Shown here: in pieces, positions 9,844 through 19,997 of the stretch
Layout: every line of letters begins with the position of its first letter
Position numbering within the stretch: the stretch's first letter is position 1
Origin: Verrucomicrobiales bacterium
Lineage (GTDB): Bacteria; Verrucomicrobiota; Verrucomicrobiia; Verrucomicrobiales; DEV007
Length of the DNA: 64,000 bases
NCBI GenBank assembly: GCA_029212615.1
Contig: JARGPJ010000001.1
Location: forward strand, 186,001-250,000
Reading direction: 5' to 3'
Made by a program: the position numbers and the translations under genes
Notes under the pieces: generated by a model
Database searches by the model: none
Told to the model about the DNA's origin: nothing
Seen by the model: the letters and a program-made list of their open reading frames with translations, nothing else

Positions 9844-10028
9844 AAATTATAATCGATTCTTTTCTTAAAACGCGCCGGAATGCTATCCACCAACGCAACG
9901 GGAAATTACAAGATCCCCGCCCCGCCTTCAAACTCTTTCCATCCTTGAACCCGTGCCGTAATCGACTCATTTTTTCCGTAAGGATAATCAGCACCTGCTG
10001 TAAGTTCGATTCAGTGACTTAAACGACC

Positions 10029-10775
10029 ATGAGCATCCAATTCAAAGCCGCCCTGACAGACATCTTCAAAACGGAGAAAAAGTGGATGACAGTCCTCGGA
10101 CTGTCCGTCTCGATTCTAATTCCCGTCGTGGGCCCCATGGTCTCCTTCGGCTACCTCCTCCGCCGCTTCACTCGCGAACGCGAAGGCCGCGCCATCGAGG
10201 ATTTCGATTTCAACCATTTCAGCGAATACCTGAAAATCGGCCTCTGGCCCACCCTTGCCATGCTCGCGATGTCAGCCCTCATCATCCCCATCGTAGTCCT
10301 GTTCAGCATCGCTCCGGCGGTGATGATCCCCCTCGCTGAAAGTGGCAACGAAACGGCCATGGTGATCATAGGCATTGTCGGCTTTCTCCTCTACCTGGCC
10401 TCTCTCGCAGCCTTCACCGTTTTATCCTACCCCGTCATGCTCCGATCCGGTTTGACGATGGATTTCAAATCAGGCTTTTCATGGACCTTCATGAAAAGTT
10501 TCGCCGCCAAAGTCGGGCTGAGTCTCATCGGCTACTTCATTCTCCTCACCATCGTCTCAATCCCCTTCGTGCTCCTCGGCTACCTGGCTCTCTTCATCGG
10601 CGTCTATGTCGTCGCCGCCTGGATGCAAATGGCGTTGATACACCTCGTCTATCAACACTACGATCTCATGGTCGAACGCGGCGGTGAGCGCATCGAAGTG
10701 AATCCTGAAGTGACAAAAAACTTCGGCAAACCACCTCTCCCCACTACTCCCGCTGAGGAGATTACGCCTTCCTAA
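10029..10775 (+). CDS. DUF4013-like polytopic membrane protein
   Basis: Multiple TM helices; GYLLRRFTREREGRAIEDFDFNHFSEYLKIGLWP. Confidence 0.7.
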   Translation: MSIQFKAALTDIFKTEKKWMTVLGLSVSILIPVVGPMVSFGYLLRRFTREREGRAIEDFDFNHFSEYLKIGLWPTLAMLAMSALIIPIVVLFSIAPAVMIPLAESGNETAMVIIGIVGFLLYLASLAAFTVLSYPVMLRSGLTMDFKSGFSWTFMKSFAAKVGLSLIGYFILLTIVSIPFVLLGYLALFIGVYVVAAWMQMALIHLVYQHYDLMVERGGERIEVNPEVTKNFGKPPLPTTPAEEITPS

Positions 10776-11968
10776 CTGTCCTCACGCCCGAAGTCTTTCG
10801 CCGTGATCCCGAGCTCACTGCGAAACTGGGCGTTCATTTGGCGCGTTCCGCTGTAGCCACAGCGGCGCGCGATTTCCCCCTGCGCGAGATCGGCCTCTTC
10901 TACGAGGAGCCGCTGTGCTTCACGCATTCGAAGACGGAAAATGAATGCCCGCGGCGTGCACCCGAGGCTGTCGAGGAAAGCATCCTCCAGCCACCGCCGG
11001 GATCGTGGCGTCGCATCGACAAGGTCATTCACCCCGATCGGCTCATGAAAGTGGGAACGCGCAAACTCAACTGCTGAGAGTAAATCCGGATGATCCACCG
11101 CGAGACTGTCAGTCGAGGCGCGATCCTTAATCTCTCCGGGAAGGACCACGCACTCATCACTCGTGATCACTTTCCCCTGGATCAAACGATCAAGCATCCG
11201 AGCCGCTTCCAGTCCAATCTCGGCATCGTTCCGCTCGATACTGGTCAAAGGAGGGCGACAGGATTCGCAGGCAACTGTGTCGTTGTTCACCCCGATCACG
11301 GCGACATCCTCCGGAACCCGCAGGCCGACCCGCTCGCATGCCCGGATCACCATCGCAGCGCGTGGATCGTGAGCTGCCATGACGGCAAAGGGTGGCGTTA
11401 ATGTTCCAAGCCAAAGCTCAAGCTCTCCCTGTCCCACATCCCACCTCGTCTTGGCTCCAATCGTTCCCGGAACCTGTAAAATCGAACAATCGAACCCTTT
11501 TCGATCAAGTTCCTGCGAAAAGCCTACTTCATAACATTTCGAGTACCAGATATCGGAGATGCCATAAAAACCGAACCGCCGGTAACCACGGTCAAGAAGG
11601 TGCCAGGCTCCCATTTTTCCCAACTGCTCATAGTCCGGCCTCACCCGGGGAAATGGAGTCTCCGCGACCGCCCCGGAAAGATTCACAACCGGGCACTTCA
11701 ACGACTTCAGCACCGCAATATCTTCCGCCGTATTTGCAAGGGCGATGACACCATTGCCCTGCCACCCCTCCAGCGCCGTCGGTGACAGATGATGCGTTTC
11801 CGGACTGATGAGAAAACGCCAGCTCGTATGTCTCTCCGCATATTCACGAATCCCGCGAACAACCCGCTCGAGGTGGGTGATTCCGACATTGATCGCAAGA
11901 GCAATCTCTAAAGGTTGGCGCCGACTCATTGTTGCGCAAAAGTGCACCTTCATGAGCGAAATGTCCAT
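10772..11968 (-). CDS. XylR-like transcriptional regulator (LacI-type sensor domain plus C-terminal AraC HTH)
   Basis: VAVIGVNNDTVACESCRPPLTSIE sugar-binding domain; C-terminal AraC HTH LAQGEIARRCGYSGTRQMNAQFRSELGITAKDF. Confidence 0.9.
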   Translation of the reverse strand: MDISLMKVHFCATMSRRQPLEIALAINVGITHLERVVRGIREYAERHTSWRFLISPETHHLSPTALEGWQGNGVIALANTAEDIAVLKSLKCPVVNLSGAVAETPFPRVRPDYEQLGKMGAWHLLDRGYRRFGFYGISDIWYSKCYEVGFSQELDRKGFDCSILQVPGTIGAKTRWDVGQGELELWLGTLTPPFAVMAAHDPRAAMVIRACERVGLRVPEDVAVIGVNNDTVACESCRPPLTSIERNDAEIGLEAARMLDRLIQGKVITSDECVVLPGEIKDRASTDSLAVDHPDLLSAVEFARSHFHEPIGVNDLVDATPRSRRWLEDAFLDSLGCTPRAFIFRLRMREAQRLLVEEADLAQGEIARRCGYSGTRQMNAQFRSELGITAKDFGREDS

Positions 11969-12025
11969 TGTGCGTTTTTACAATTCAGAGTTTACCTTTT
12001 TCCCATTCATTTGAATAATCCCTGC

Positions 12026-12895
12026 ATGCGACTCCTGACCCCTCTCCTCGCTCTGATTCTCTCCGCCGGCACCGTGCTGGCTCAGAAAGTTGATACGCCC
12101 CCGCCCACGAAACCACCGCTGATCGAGTCAGACATCGGCCTGCTTCCGGAAGGCACAGACCATCTCGATCTCATCCTCCTGATCGGACAATCAAACATGA
12201 AAGGACGTGGCTTCATGCCCGCGGAACCGCTCAACGACCCGCGCTTTATCATGATGCATCTGCGGAACGATCAATGGTATCACGCGCGACACCCTCTTCA
12301 TCTCACCGGTCACCCTGAAACCTTCAAAGGACATGACAACGCAGGCGTCGGCCCGGGCCTCGCTTTTGCTCAAACCATCGCCGCCGAGTCTCCTGCGGCA
12401 AGAATCGGACTTCTCCCCTGTGCCAAAGGCGGCTCCCCGATCAGTCTCTGGAGCAAAAACGGAAATCTTTATGCTGAAGCGATCCGAAGAGCACGCCTCG
12501 CCCTCAAACGCGGTCCAAGAGGAAAAACGCGGCTTCGAGCCGTTCTCTGGCTGCAAGGCGAGGCGGATTCAAAAGTCGCAAAACTTCCCACCTATGCGGA
12601 CTCTCTCAACGATCTCGTGGATCGCCTCAGAAAGGACCTCAAGAGCCCGGACCTCCCGTTTATCGCCTGCACCATCGGGGAAATGAATAAGGACACCGCC
12701 GAAGTCAACAGGGCGGAAATGAACAAACTGCTCCTCGACCTCCCCAATCAGCGCAAACACACAGCCTGTGTCGATGCCCGCGATCTCACGGGACACATCG
12801 GCGACTCTGTCCACTTCAATACTCAGAGCCAGGAGGAAATCGGCCGACGCTATGCCGCAAAGCTCCTCGAACTCGAATCTCAAGCACGGGACTGA
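12026..12895 (+). CDS. Sialate O-acetylesterase-like carbohydrate esterase (SASA domain), secreted
   Basis: Signal peptide MRLLTPLLALILSAGTVLAQ; LILLIGQSNMKGRG, GLLPCAKGGSPI, LWLQGEAD, DSVHFN. Confidence 0.85.
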   Translation: MRLLTPLLALILSAGTVLAQKVDTPPPTKPPLIESDIGLLPEGTDHLDLILLIGQSNMKGRGFMPAEPLNDPRFIMMHLRNDQWYHARHPLHLTGHPETFKGHDNAGVGPGLAFAQTIAAESPAARIGLLPCAKGGSPISLWSKNGNLYAEAIRRARLALKRGPRGKTRLRAVLWLQGEADSKVAKLPTYADSLNDLVDRLRKDLKSPDLPFIACTIGEMNKDTAEVNRAEMNKLLLDLPNQRKHTACVDARDLTGHIGDSVHFNTQSQEEIGRRYAAKLLELESQARD

Positions 12896-12979
12896 CATCT
12901 CTCAACCGGGCAATGCCTACCCCGAGCACGCGGATAAAACCATTCGAATGAATGGCGTTGCCCGGCACACACGCAAAAA

Positions 12980-14227
12980 ATGAAAGCTCTCTTTTTCCTC
13001 AGCGTCTCGTTGCTCCTCATCCAGTCAGGCATGGCCGATACCCCGGGTAGCTGGCCGATCGAACGCCTCAAAACGGAAGTTCCCGCCTATCACATAGAGG
13101 ACGAAACCGCCCCCATTCAATCGCTGATCTACGAAGGCGAGCCAGTCGATGGTAAACCTACCGAAGTGTTTGCCTTCTACGCTTCCCCCAAAACCCTCGG
13201 CACCCTGAAAGAAGCGGAGAAAGTTCCTGCCGTTGTTCTCATTCACGGCGGCGGGGGAACCGCTTTCTCCGATTGGGTCTGGCTCTGGGCACAACGCGGC
13301 TATGCCGCCATCGCCATGGATCTGTCAGGACGGCGCCCACCCGCTCCGACCTTCGATGAGAATGGAAACAAAATTCCCGATGCCCGCCACCCCAAAGAAG
13401 CCCGCGTCCGTCTCGAAAAAGGGGGACTCGATCACACCGGAGTGGAAAAATTCGAAAGCATCGGTGGCAATAGGGATGACGACTGGCCCTTTCACGCCGT
13501 CGCCAATGTCATGAAGGCGCACACCCTGATCAGAAGTCTCCCTGAGGTCGACCCCGACAAAACCGCCGTCACCGGGATCAGCTGGGGCGGCTACACAACC
13601 TGCCTCGCAGCCTCACTCGATGACCGGTTCAAAGCGGCCGTCCCCGTCTACGGCTGCGGATTCCTCTTCGAAGGGGAGTCCGTGCAAAAGCCATCCATCG
13701 ACGCTCTCGACGACCGCCGTGAGGCCTGGATCGCCGCTTATGATCCTTCGAGCCATCTCGGCAAGTGCACGGTTCCGACCCTCTGGGTGAACGGCACCCA
13801 CGACAACCACTACGTCCTCGACAGCTACGCCAAATCCTACTCACTCGTTCAGGGGCCCGGGACTATTCGAATTGAGCCTCGCATGCGACACGGCCACCAA
13901 CCGGGATGGGAACCAAAAGAAATCGGAATCTTCGTCGATTCACTCCTCATTGGCGGGACACCCCTGCCGAAAGTCGGCGAGATGTCCGTCTCCGACGACG
14001 GTGAAGTTTCGGTGGAGTATCAGTCTGGCATTCCCATAAAAACAGCAGAGCTTTACTACACCTCAGACGAAGGCCTCCGCACTGAACGAAAGTGGAAGAG
14101 CCTCGCGGCCTCGATTGAGGATGGAAAAGTCAACGCGGAAGGTCTCCCGGCAACGGCCAATACCTGGATCCTGACACTCACCGATGAAAGGGATGCCATG
14201 GTGAGCAGTAAGGTGGGTTTCCGGTAG
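12980..14227 (+). CDS. Secreted alpha/beta hydrolase, acetyl xylan esterase/dienelactone hydrolase-like
   Basis: Signal peptide; VLIHGGGGTAFSDWV, TGISWGGYTTCLAA nucleophile elbow. Confidence 0.8.
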   Translation: MKALFFLSVSLLLIQSGMADTPGSWPIERLKTEVPAYHIEDETAPIQSLIYEGEPVDGKPTEVFAFYASPKTLGTLKEAEKVPAVVLIHGGGGTAFSDWVWLWAQRGYAAIAMDLSGRRPPAPTFDENGNKIPDARHPKEARVRLEKGGLDHTGVEKFESIGGNRDDDWPFHAVANVMKAHTLIRSLPEVDPDKTAVTGISWGGYTTCLAASLDDRFKAAVPVYGCGFLFEGESVQKPSIDALDDRREAWIAAYDPSSHLGKCTVPTLWVNGTHDNHYVLDSYAKSYSLVQGPGTIRIEPRMRHGHQPGWEPKEIGIFVDSLLIGGTPLPKVGEMSVSDDGEVSVEYQSGIPIKTAELYYTSDEGLRTERKWKSLAASIEDGKVNAEGLPATANTWILTLTDERDAMVSSKVGFR

Positions 14228-14292
14228 CAGCCTGAAAAAATTTGTCACTCCCGACTCAGTGTATCAGACCACTTTGTCTATTCCCCTCACGA

Positions 14293-14967
14293 TCAAGCCC
14301 TTAAAACTGCCTCCGCCACGAGTAAATCGGCCGGCACGGTGATTTTAAGATTCGGCTCACGATTCTCTACGAGACGAACCTTTTCCCCCAGCGCTTCGAT
14401 CGCGGAAACTTCATCAGTGACGAGCGCCCCCTGTGCCAACACCTCGGCATAAGCCCGGCGCAATAAACTGACATTAAAGATCTGAGGTGTCTCCATCGCC
14501 CAGAGATCCTCACGCGCCACGGCTCCGCAAACATCCCCTTCAGCATCAGCGCGCTTCAGGGTATCCGCGATGCGATGAGCGAGACTCGCCGCTCCCGTTT
14601 CCATCGCGACTGCCGCGCACTGCGAGATTGCTTCCGGACTCACAAGGGGCCGCGCTCCGTCGTGAACAGCGACAAGATCAGATTCCGGCCCGACCCGGGA
14701 AAGTCCGGCATTTACCGAGAGGTGACGCTCAGCCCCCCCTTCGATCGCTTCGACGAATTTGGTGATCCCGAGCCTTTCTGCATCAGCGGTGACGGCATCT
14801 AACTTTTCAGCTGATGTGACGACGCGGATTTCAACGACTTCAGGACAAGCTTGAAAAGCAAGGATGGAGCGACTCAGCACCGACTCACCGGCGAGATCAG
14901 CCGCGAGCTTGTCAAAGCCCATGCGGCGACTGCTGCCGGCAGCGACAATGATCGCAGAGATTTTCAT
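14293..14967 (-). CDS. ispD: 2-C-methyl-D-erythritol 4-phosphate cytidylyltransferase
   Basis: AIIVAAGSSRRMGFDKL, VAVHDGARPLVS, TDEVSAIEALG. Confidence 0.93.
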   Translation of the reverse strand: MKISAIIVAAGSSRRMGFDKLAADLAGESVLSRSILAFQACPEVVEIRVVTSAEKLDAVTADAERLGITKFVEAIEGGAERHLSVNAGLSRVGPESDLVAVHDGARPLVSPEAISQCAAVAMETGAASLAHRIADTLKRADAEGDVCGAVAREDLWAMETPQIFNVSLLRRAYAEVLAQGALVTDEVSAIEALGEKVRLVENREPNLKITVPADLLVAEAVLRA

Positions 14968-14980
14968 GGGTGAGTTTTCA

Positions 14981-15086
14981 GGCCACGAATGAAAACGAAT
15001 GCCGGGGAAAGGGACGAATCAAAGACTCAGCCGTTCGTGGCCATTCCCATTCATTCGTGAAGGCGCAGCGCATTCGTGTTTTCAAG
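14981..15086. repeat. Degenerate CACGAATG/CATTCGTG repeat cluster with inverted arms
   Basis: GGCCACGAA 14981-14989 vs TTCGTGGCC 15034-15042 (perfect 9 bp); further ACGAATG, CATTCGTGA and CATTCGTGTTTTCA copies. Confidence 0.65.
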
Positions 15087-15105
15087 CTGGCGGCGGGGAT
15101 CCAGA

Positions 15106-15561
15106 TCAGGAAAGTTTCGCCATGACAGCCTGCGAGAGCGTCTTGCCATCCGCACGCCCGGCGGTCTTTTCCTGAACGATTTTCATGACTTGTCCCATCT
15201 CCTTTCGGGAAGTCGCCCCGACCTCCGCGATCGCGGCATCGATGATCTCAGCGATTTTGTCTTCGCCCAGGGGCTCAGGAAGATAGCCGTTGAGGACAGC
15301 CATTTCAGCTTCCTCCTGCTCAACCAGCTCCTGACGATCAGCAGTCTTGTATTGCTCAATGGAATCCTGGCGTTTCTTCACTTCTTTCCGAATCACGGCC
15401 ACGACCTCGGGGTCGGTGAGTTCAGCGTCCGCACCGCCTTTTTCGATCGCCGCATTCTTCACGGCAGACTTCAGCATCCGAATCGTATTCAACGCGAGCG
15501 TGTTTTTCTCACGCATTGCTGTTTTCATGTCTTCCGTAATCTGTTGGGATAATTCGCTCAT
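15106..15561 (-). CDS. GatB/YqeY domain-containing protein
   Basis: DMKTAMREKNTLALNTIRMLKSAVKN; LPEPLGEDKIAEIIDAAIAEVGA; MGQVMK. Confidence 0.92.
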   Translation of the reverse strand: MSELSQQITEDMKTAMREKNTLALNTIRMLKSAVKNAAIEKGGADAELTDPEVVAVIRKEVKKRQDSIEQYKTADRQELVEQEEAEMAVLNGYLPEPLGEDKIAEIIDAAIAEVGATSRKEMGQVMKIVQEKTAGRADGKTLSQAVMAKLS

Positions 15562-15613
15562 GCGCTAAGCTACGCACGATCAATCATTTCGCGACGTAAA
15601 AAGCACCTCTGAC

Positions 15614-16114
15614 ATGTCATCCTCCCGCCCTCCTCTCAATCTCGCCGGCCGCCTTTGGAAAATTGCGATGGGCCTCGTTCTCGTTACCGTCGGCAGTCTT
15701 TTTGTCTACTACCTTTGGGGCTCCTACGAGAGGGCTGCCAAAATGGATCTCTGGGTCGAAACACCCTGCCTCATCACGTCAATGAGCGTCGATGACAGTG
15801 AGCTGAACCAACGGGGCATGCCGAAATATATCATGGAGGTTCGATACGCCTACGAATTCGGGGGAAAGGAATTCACCGGGGACCGGATCAAGCGACTCCC
15901 CATTGAAGCGAGTGACCCGAGAAAATTGAAAAAGCATATCGAACGATATCAGAAAAACACACAGTTGGTTTGCTTCGTAGATCCAGCCGAACCGTCTTCA
16001 GCCGTATTAAAAAAGGACACCAAAGCGGCTCTTTACTCGATCTGGTTCCCCGGCTTGTTCATCCTCGGAGGAGGCGGTATGATTTTGTCCGCTCTCTTTC
16101 GACGATCTTCATGA
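15614..16114 (+). CDS. DUF3592 domain-containing membrane protein
   Basis: Two TM segments flanking a soluble domain; W.ETPCLITSMSV...YEFGGKEFTGDRI. Confidence 0.75.
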   Translation: MSSSRPPLNLAGRLWKIAMGLVLVTVGSLFVYYLWGSYERAAKMDLWVETPCLITSMSVDDSELNQRGMPKYIMEVRYAYEFGGKEFTGDRIKRLPIEASDPRKLKKHIERYQKNTQLVCFVDPAEPSSAVLKKDTKAALYSIWFPGLFILGGGGMILSALFRRSS

Positions 16115-17055
16115 AGACCGGACTGCTCCTCGACGACACCTTCACCGAACACGATCCGGGGGATCATCATCCCGAAGCCCCCGGCAGGATCAAAGCGATC
16201 ATCGCGGAGCTGAACCGGTCCCGCCTGTCAGAATCCTGCCACCTCCTGCCGGGACGAAGCGTCACTGACGACGAGATTCGCCTCGCACACACCGACGGCT
16301 ACCTCAAGACTGTGCTGAGGGAACTGAACGGTACCAGCGGGCAGCTCAGTACCGGCGACACAAATTTCGGACCACACTCCCTGCGGGTTGCCCGCGAGGC
16401 TGTCGGCGGTGTCCTCAATGCCGTCGACGGAGTCATTTCCGGCGAGCTGAAAAACGCTTTCTGTGCAGTCCGCCCTCCCGGGCACCACGCCACGTCCGAT
16501 CGAGGGATGGGATTTTGCCTCTTTAACAACGCGGCCATCGCCGCCCGATACGCGCAGCAACATTATGGTATCGAGCGGGTCGTCATCATTGACTGGGATG
16601 TGCATCACGGAAACGGCACGCAGGATATTTTCTACGACGATGGAAGCGTCTTCTACTTTTCCACCCACCAGCACCCCTGGTACCCGGGGACTGGCAGCAA
16701 GGACGAAACGGGAGCGGGAAAAGGGAAAAAAACGAACTTAAATATCCCCCTTCCCGCAGAGTCCGGGATGGCTGAAATCGGAGGCGCCTTCCGGGGACCT
16801 TTCTCAGCGAAAATGAAGGAGTTCAAACCTGAACTCGTCATTATCTCCGCCGGGTTCGACAGCCGAATCGGGGATCCCCTCGGCCAATTGGCCTTAACTG
16901 ACAGGGATTTTGCAGAGCTCACTCAGATTCTTTCCGCGATGGCGAATGAATTCGCCGACGGAAGGCTCGTCTCGGTGCTCGAGGGTGGTTACAATCAGTC
17001 CGGCCTTGCCCTCGCCGTTCAACATCACCTCAAAGCCCTGCAATCCAGTTCATGA
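16111..17055 (+). CDS. Histone deacetylase-family / acetylpolyamine amidohydrolase-like protein
   Basis: AVRPPGHHA, DWDVHHGNGTQDIFYDDGSVFYFSTHQ, SAGFDSRIGDPLG, VLEGGYN; ATG at 16111 overlaps preceding stop. Confidence 0.92.
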   Translation: MKTGLLLDDTFTEHDPGDHHPEAPGRIKAIIAELNRSRLSESCHLLPGRSVTDDEIRLAHTDGYLKTVLRELNGTSGQLSTGDTNFGPHSLRVAREAVGGVLNAVDGVISGELKNAFCAVRPPGHHATSDRGMGFCLFNNAAIAARYAQQHYGIERVVIIDWDVHHGNGTQDIFYDDGSVFYFSTHQHPWYPGTGSKDETGAGKGKKTNLNIPLPAESGMAEIGGAFRGPFSAKMKEFKPELVIISAGFDSRIGDPLGQLALTDRDFAELTQILSAMANEFADGRLVSVLEGGYNQSGLALAVQHHLKALQSSS

Positions 17056-18455
17056 CGATGCGTTTTCTTCTTCTCACTTTCACTCTGGGGCTTTTCGCAC
17101 CGCTGCAAGCAGGTGAGCGCCCCAATTTGATCATCATCATGGTCGATGACATGGGCTACGCGGGCCTCAGTTGTTTCGGAAATCCCTACTTTAATACCCC
17201 GGAACTGGATCGACTTGCCGCGGAGGGAATGCGTTTCACCGACTTCCATTCCTCGGGGACGATGTGTTCCCCTACCCGGGCGGGACTGCTCACGGGACGC
17301 TACCAGCAGCGGGCCGGCATCGAAGCCGTGATTCACCCGAAATCGGACCACCCGGAACACCGGAAAGGGCTGCAATTGTCAGAAACGACTTTTGCCGAGG
17401 TCCTCAGGGAAGCAGGATACACCACTGGACTCGTAGGGAAGTGGCATCAGGGCTACCCTCAGAATTCCGGAGACTTTCACCCGCAACATCACGGCTTCGA
17501 CGAATTCGTAGGCTACCACAGCGGCAATATCGATTTCATCAGCCACGTTGGAGACCACAGGCGACACGACTGGTGGCACGGCAAAAAGCGCACGGAGGAG
17601 GAAGGATACAGCACCCACCTGATCAACGAATACGCAGACGACTTTGTGAGGCGTCACGCCCTGTCTGATAAGCCTTTCTGCCTCTACATCGCCCACGAAG
17701 CGATTCACAACCCCATCCAGGTGCCCGGCGACCCCGTCCGCCGCACCGAGGACGAATGGACGAGATGGGACTGGCGTAGTGCCCCCCAAGAGGCCGTCAT
17801 TGAAAAGTATCGAGGCATGACTCTTCCCGTCGATAAAGGTCTCGGGCAGCTCCGCCAAACCCTGGCGGAACTGGGAGAAACAGAAAACACCTTCATCTTC
17901 TTTTTCTCAGACAACGGCGGGGCAAAGGAGTTTCCAAGCAACAGCCCTCAGTTTCGGGGACAAAAAGGATCCGTCTACGAAGGAGGGCACCGCGTCCCGG
18001 CCATCGCCCATTGGCCCGGAAGAATTCAACCGGGCACAGTCAGTGACCAAACCCTGTTCAGCCTCGACCTCATGCCGACGATGCTCTCTCTCGCCGGCGC
18101 CGAAGATGAAAACCTGCCACTCGATGGCGTTGATCTCTCCCCTCTTCTCTTCGAAGAGAAAGCTCTGAAATACCGGACACTCTTCTGGGCATCCCTTGGA
18201 AATGGGGGCGACCGCGCAGAAGCCGTGCGGTCCGGTCCATGGAAGCTGGTCGTCCATCATCCGGAGGCGGCCCCGGGAACTTTCGAAAACGGAAGGCCCG
18301 AGCTCTACCACCTGGGCGATGACCCCGCCGAAACCACCGACCTTCACCTCACGCACCCTGACAGATCTGCCAACATGCTCGGAGAATTAAAAGCCTGGTA
18401 TGCGGACACGCAGAAAGGCGCGACGCCACAATCCGGCGGCTGGCCCGCCCTCTAG
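17052..18455 (+). CDS. Sulfatase (arylsulfatase family), secreted
   Basis: Signal peptide; IIIMVDDMGYAGLSCFG; CSPTRAGLLTGRY Cys-type formylglycine motif. Confidence 0.93.
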   Translation: MTMRFLLLTFTLGLFAPLQAGERPNLIIIMVDDMGYAGLSCFGNPYFNTPELDRLAAEGMRFTDFHSSGTMCSPTRAGLLTGRYQQRAGIEAVIHPKSDHPEHRKGLQLSETTFAEVLREAGYTTGLVGKWHQGYPQNSGDFHPQHHGFDEFVGYHSGNIDFISHVGDHRRHDWWHGKKRTEEEGYSTHLINEYADDFVRRHALSDKPFCLYIAHEAIHNPIQVPGDPVRRTEDEWTRWDWRSAPQEAVIEKYRGMTLPVDKGLGQLRQTLAELGETENTFIFFFSDNGGAKEFPSNSPQFRGQKGSVYEGGHRVPAIAHWPGRIQPGTVSDQTLFSLDLMPTMLSLAGAEDENLPLDGVDLSPLLFEEKALKYRTLFWASLGNGGDRAEAVRSGPWKLVVHHPEAAPGTFENGRPELYHLGDDPAETTDLHLTHPDRSANMLGELKAWYADTQKGATPQSGGWPAL

Positions 18456-18512
18456 GGCAAATCACTCATCATTCGTCATTTGCATCCCCAAAGTTCCCAC
18501 CTTTCTTAGATT

Positions 18513-19964
18513 ATGTCCCGCCTCTCCAGTCTCGCCCTTCTCCTCCTCATCTGCTGCTCCTACGCTCAGGCAGGCAGCCCCGAAGAAGTCATTGCCGAGA
18601 TGGAAAAAATTCAGAACGAGTCAGCAACCCGAACGGCCTCGATCGGACTTTGCTTCATTCCGCTCGACGGGGAACTCTCCGATGCGCAGGGCTACCGGAT
18701 CGACACAGGACTGATCCCCGCCTCAACGATGAAGGCGATCACTACCGCCACGGCCAATGAAACCCTTGGCCCTGACTTTACCTTTCAAACCCGCCTCGAG
18801 ACCGCCGGCACAGTGAATGAAGCGGGCACACTCAACGGGCATCTTATCGTTCGAGGTGGTGGCGACCCCACCCTGGCTGAGTCAGGCATTTCTTCGACGT
18901 TCTCAAAATGGAAGGCAGCAATGCTCGAAGCAGGCATCAAAAAAATCGAAGGATCCATCGTCGGGGACGCCTCCATTTTCGGAACGAAGCGGGTTTCAGA
19001 CTCCTGGCCCTGGAATGACTTCGGGAACTACTACGGGTCCGGACCGTGCGGTCTAACATTCCACCAGAACCAGTTCTTCGCCTCCTTCAGCACTCCAAGC
19101 GTCGGAGGACCGGCTCCGCTTATCGGCACCGACCCGAAACTTCCTGACGTAAAATTTTTCAACGAGATGCGGGTGGGATCCTCAGGCTCCGGAGACAACG
19201 GCTACATTTACGGAGCGCCCTATGGCAAAACCATCTACCTGAGAGGCACCGTTCCCAACACCGGCTCGAGCTTCACAATCAAAGGTGCCCTCCCCGACCC
19301 TGCCTTTTTCTGCGCGCGGGCATTCACGAAGTATCTCTCCGGCGGTGGCTTCGAAGTCACCGGCGACCCGACCACTATCCGCCTCATGACTGATGCGGGG
19401 GAATCTCCCGCCGCCCGGAAAATCATTCACGAGCAGGAGTCCTCCTCACTGAAAGATATCATGTATTCGACAAACATGAAATCGGTCAACCTGCGCGCCG
19501 AATGCATCTTCAGAATGATCGGACACGATGCCTCCGGAAAGGGTACCATCGATGCTTCAGCCAAAGCGGTCCGCGATCACTGGTCTGCGAAGGGAGTCGA
19601 CATGACCGGCTACTACATGGACGACGGCGCGGGTCTCTCGCGAGCGAACACCGTGACCCCCCGACAAATGGCGGGCATCCTCTATCTCGCGGCTCAAGGC
19701 AACGACTTTGATGCCTTCAAATACACCCTCCCTGTCGCCGGCCAGTCGGGAACTTTACGCAGCATCGGCGGAGGCACCGCCGCATCGGGGCGGGTGCGGG
19801 CCAAAAGCGGGACAATCGGACGAGTACGGAACTACGCCGGTTATCTCGATGCACGTTCCGGAAAAAAATATGCCTTCGCCATTTTCATGACCAACTACTC
19901 CGGCGACCTCAGCACCATTAAATCCCGGATCGTCCGGGTATGGAGTAAAATGGTGGCAATGTGA
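18513..19964 (+). CDS. dacB: D-alanyl-D-alanine carboxypeptidase/endopeptidase (PBP4 family)
   Basis: PASTMKAITTATA (SxxK), DDGAGLSRANTVTPRQM (SxN), RAKSGTIGRVRNYAGY (KSG). Confidence 0.92.
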   Translation: MSRLSSLALLLLICCSYAQAGSPEEVIAEMEKIQNESATRTASIGLCFIPLDGELSDAQGYRIDTGLIPASTMKAITTATANETLGPDFTFQTRLETAGTVNEAGTLNGHLIVRGGGDPTLAESGISSTFSKWKAAMLEAGIKKIEGSIVGDASIFGTKRVSDSWPWNDFGNYYGSGPCGLTFHQNQFFASFSTPSVGGPAPLIGTDPKLPDVKFFNEMRVGSSGSGDNGYIYGAPYGKTIYLRGTVPNTGSSFTIKGALPDPAFFCARAFTKYLSGGGFEVTGDPTTIRLMTDAGESPAARKIIHEQESSSLKDIMYSTNMKSVNLRAECIFRMIGHDASGKGTIDASAKAVRDHWSAKGVDMTGYYMDDGAGLSRANTVTPRQMAGILYLAAQGNDFDAFKYTLPVAGQSGTLRSIGGGTAASGRVRAKSGTIGRVRNYAGYLDARSGKKYAFAIFMTNYSGDLSTIKSRIVRVWSKMVAM

Positions 19965-19997
19965 AATCCGGCATCACTGACAGGCACCCCGCCCCCC

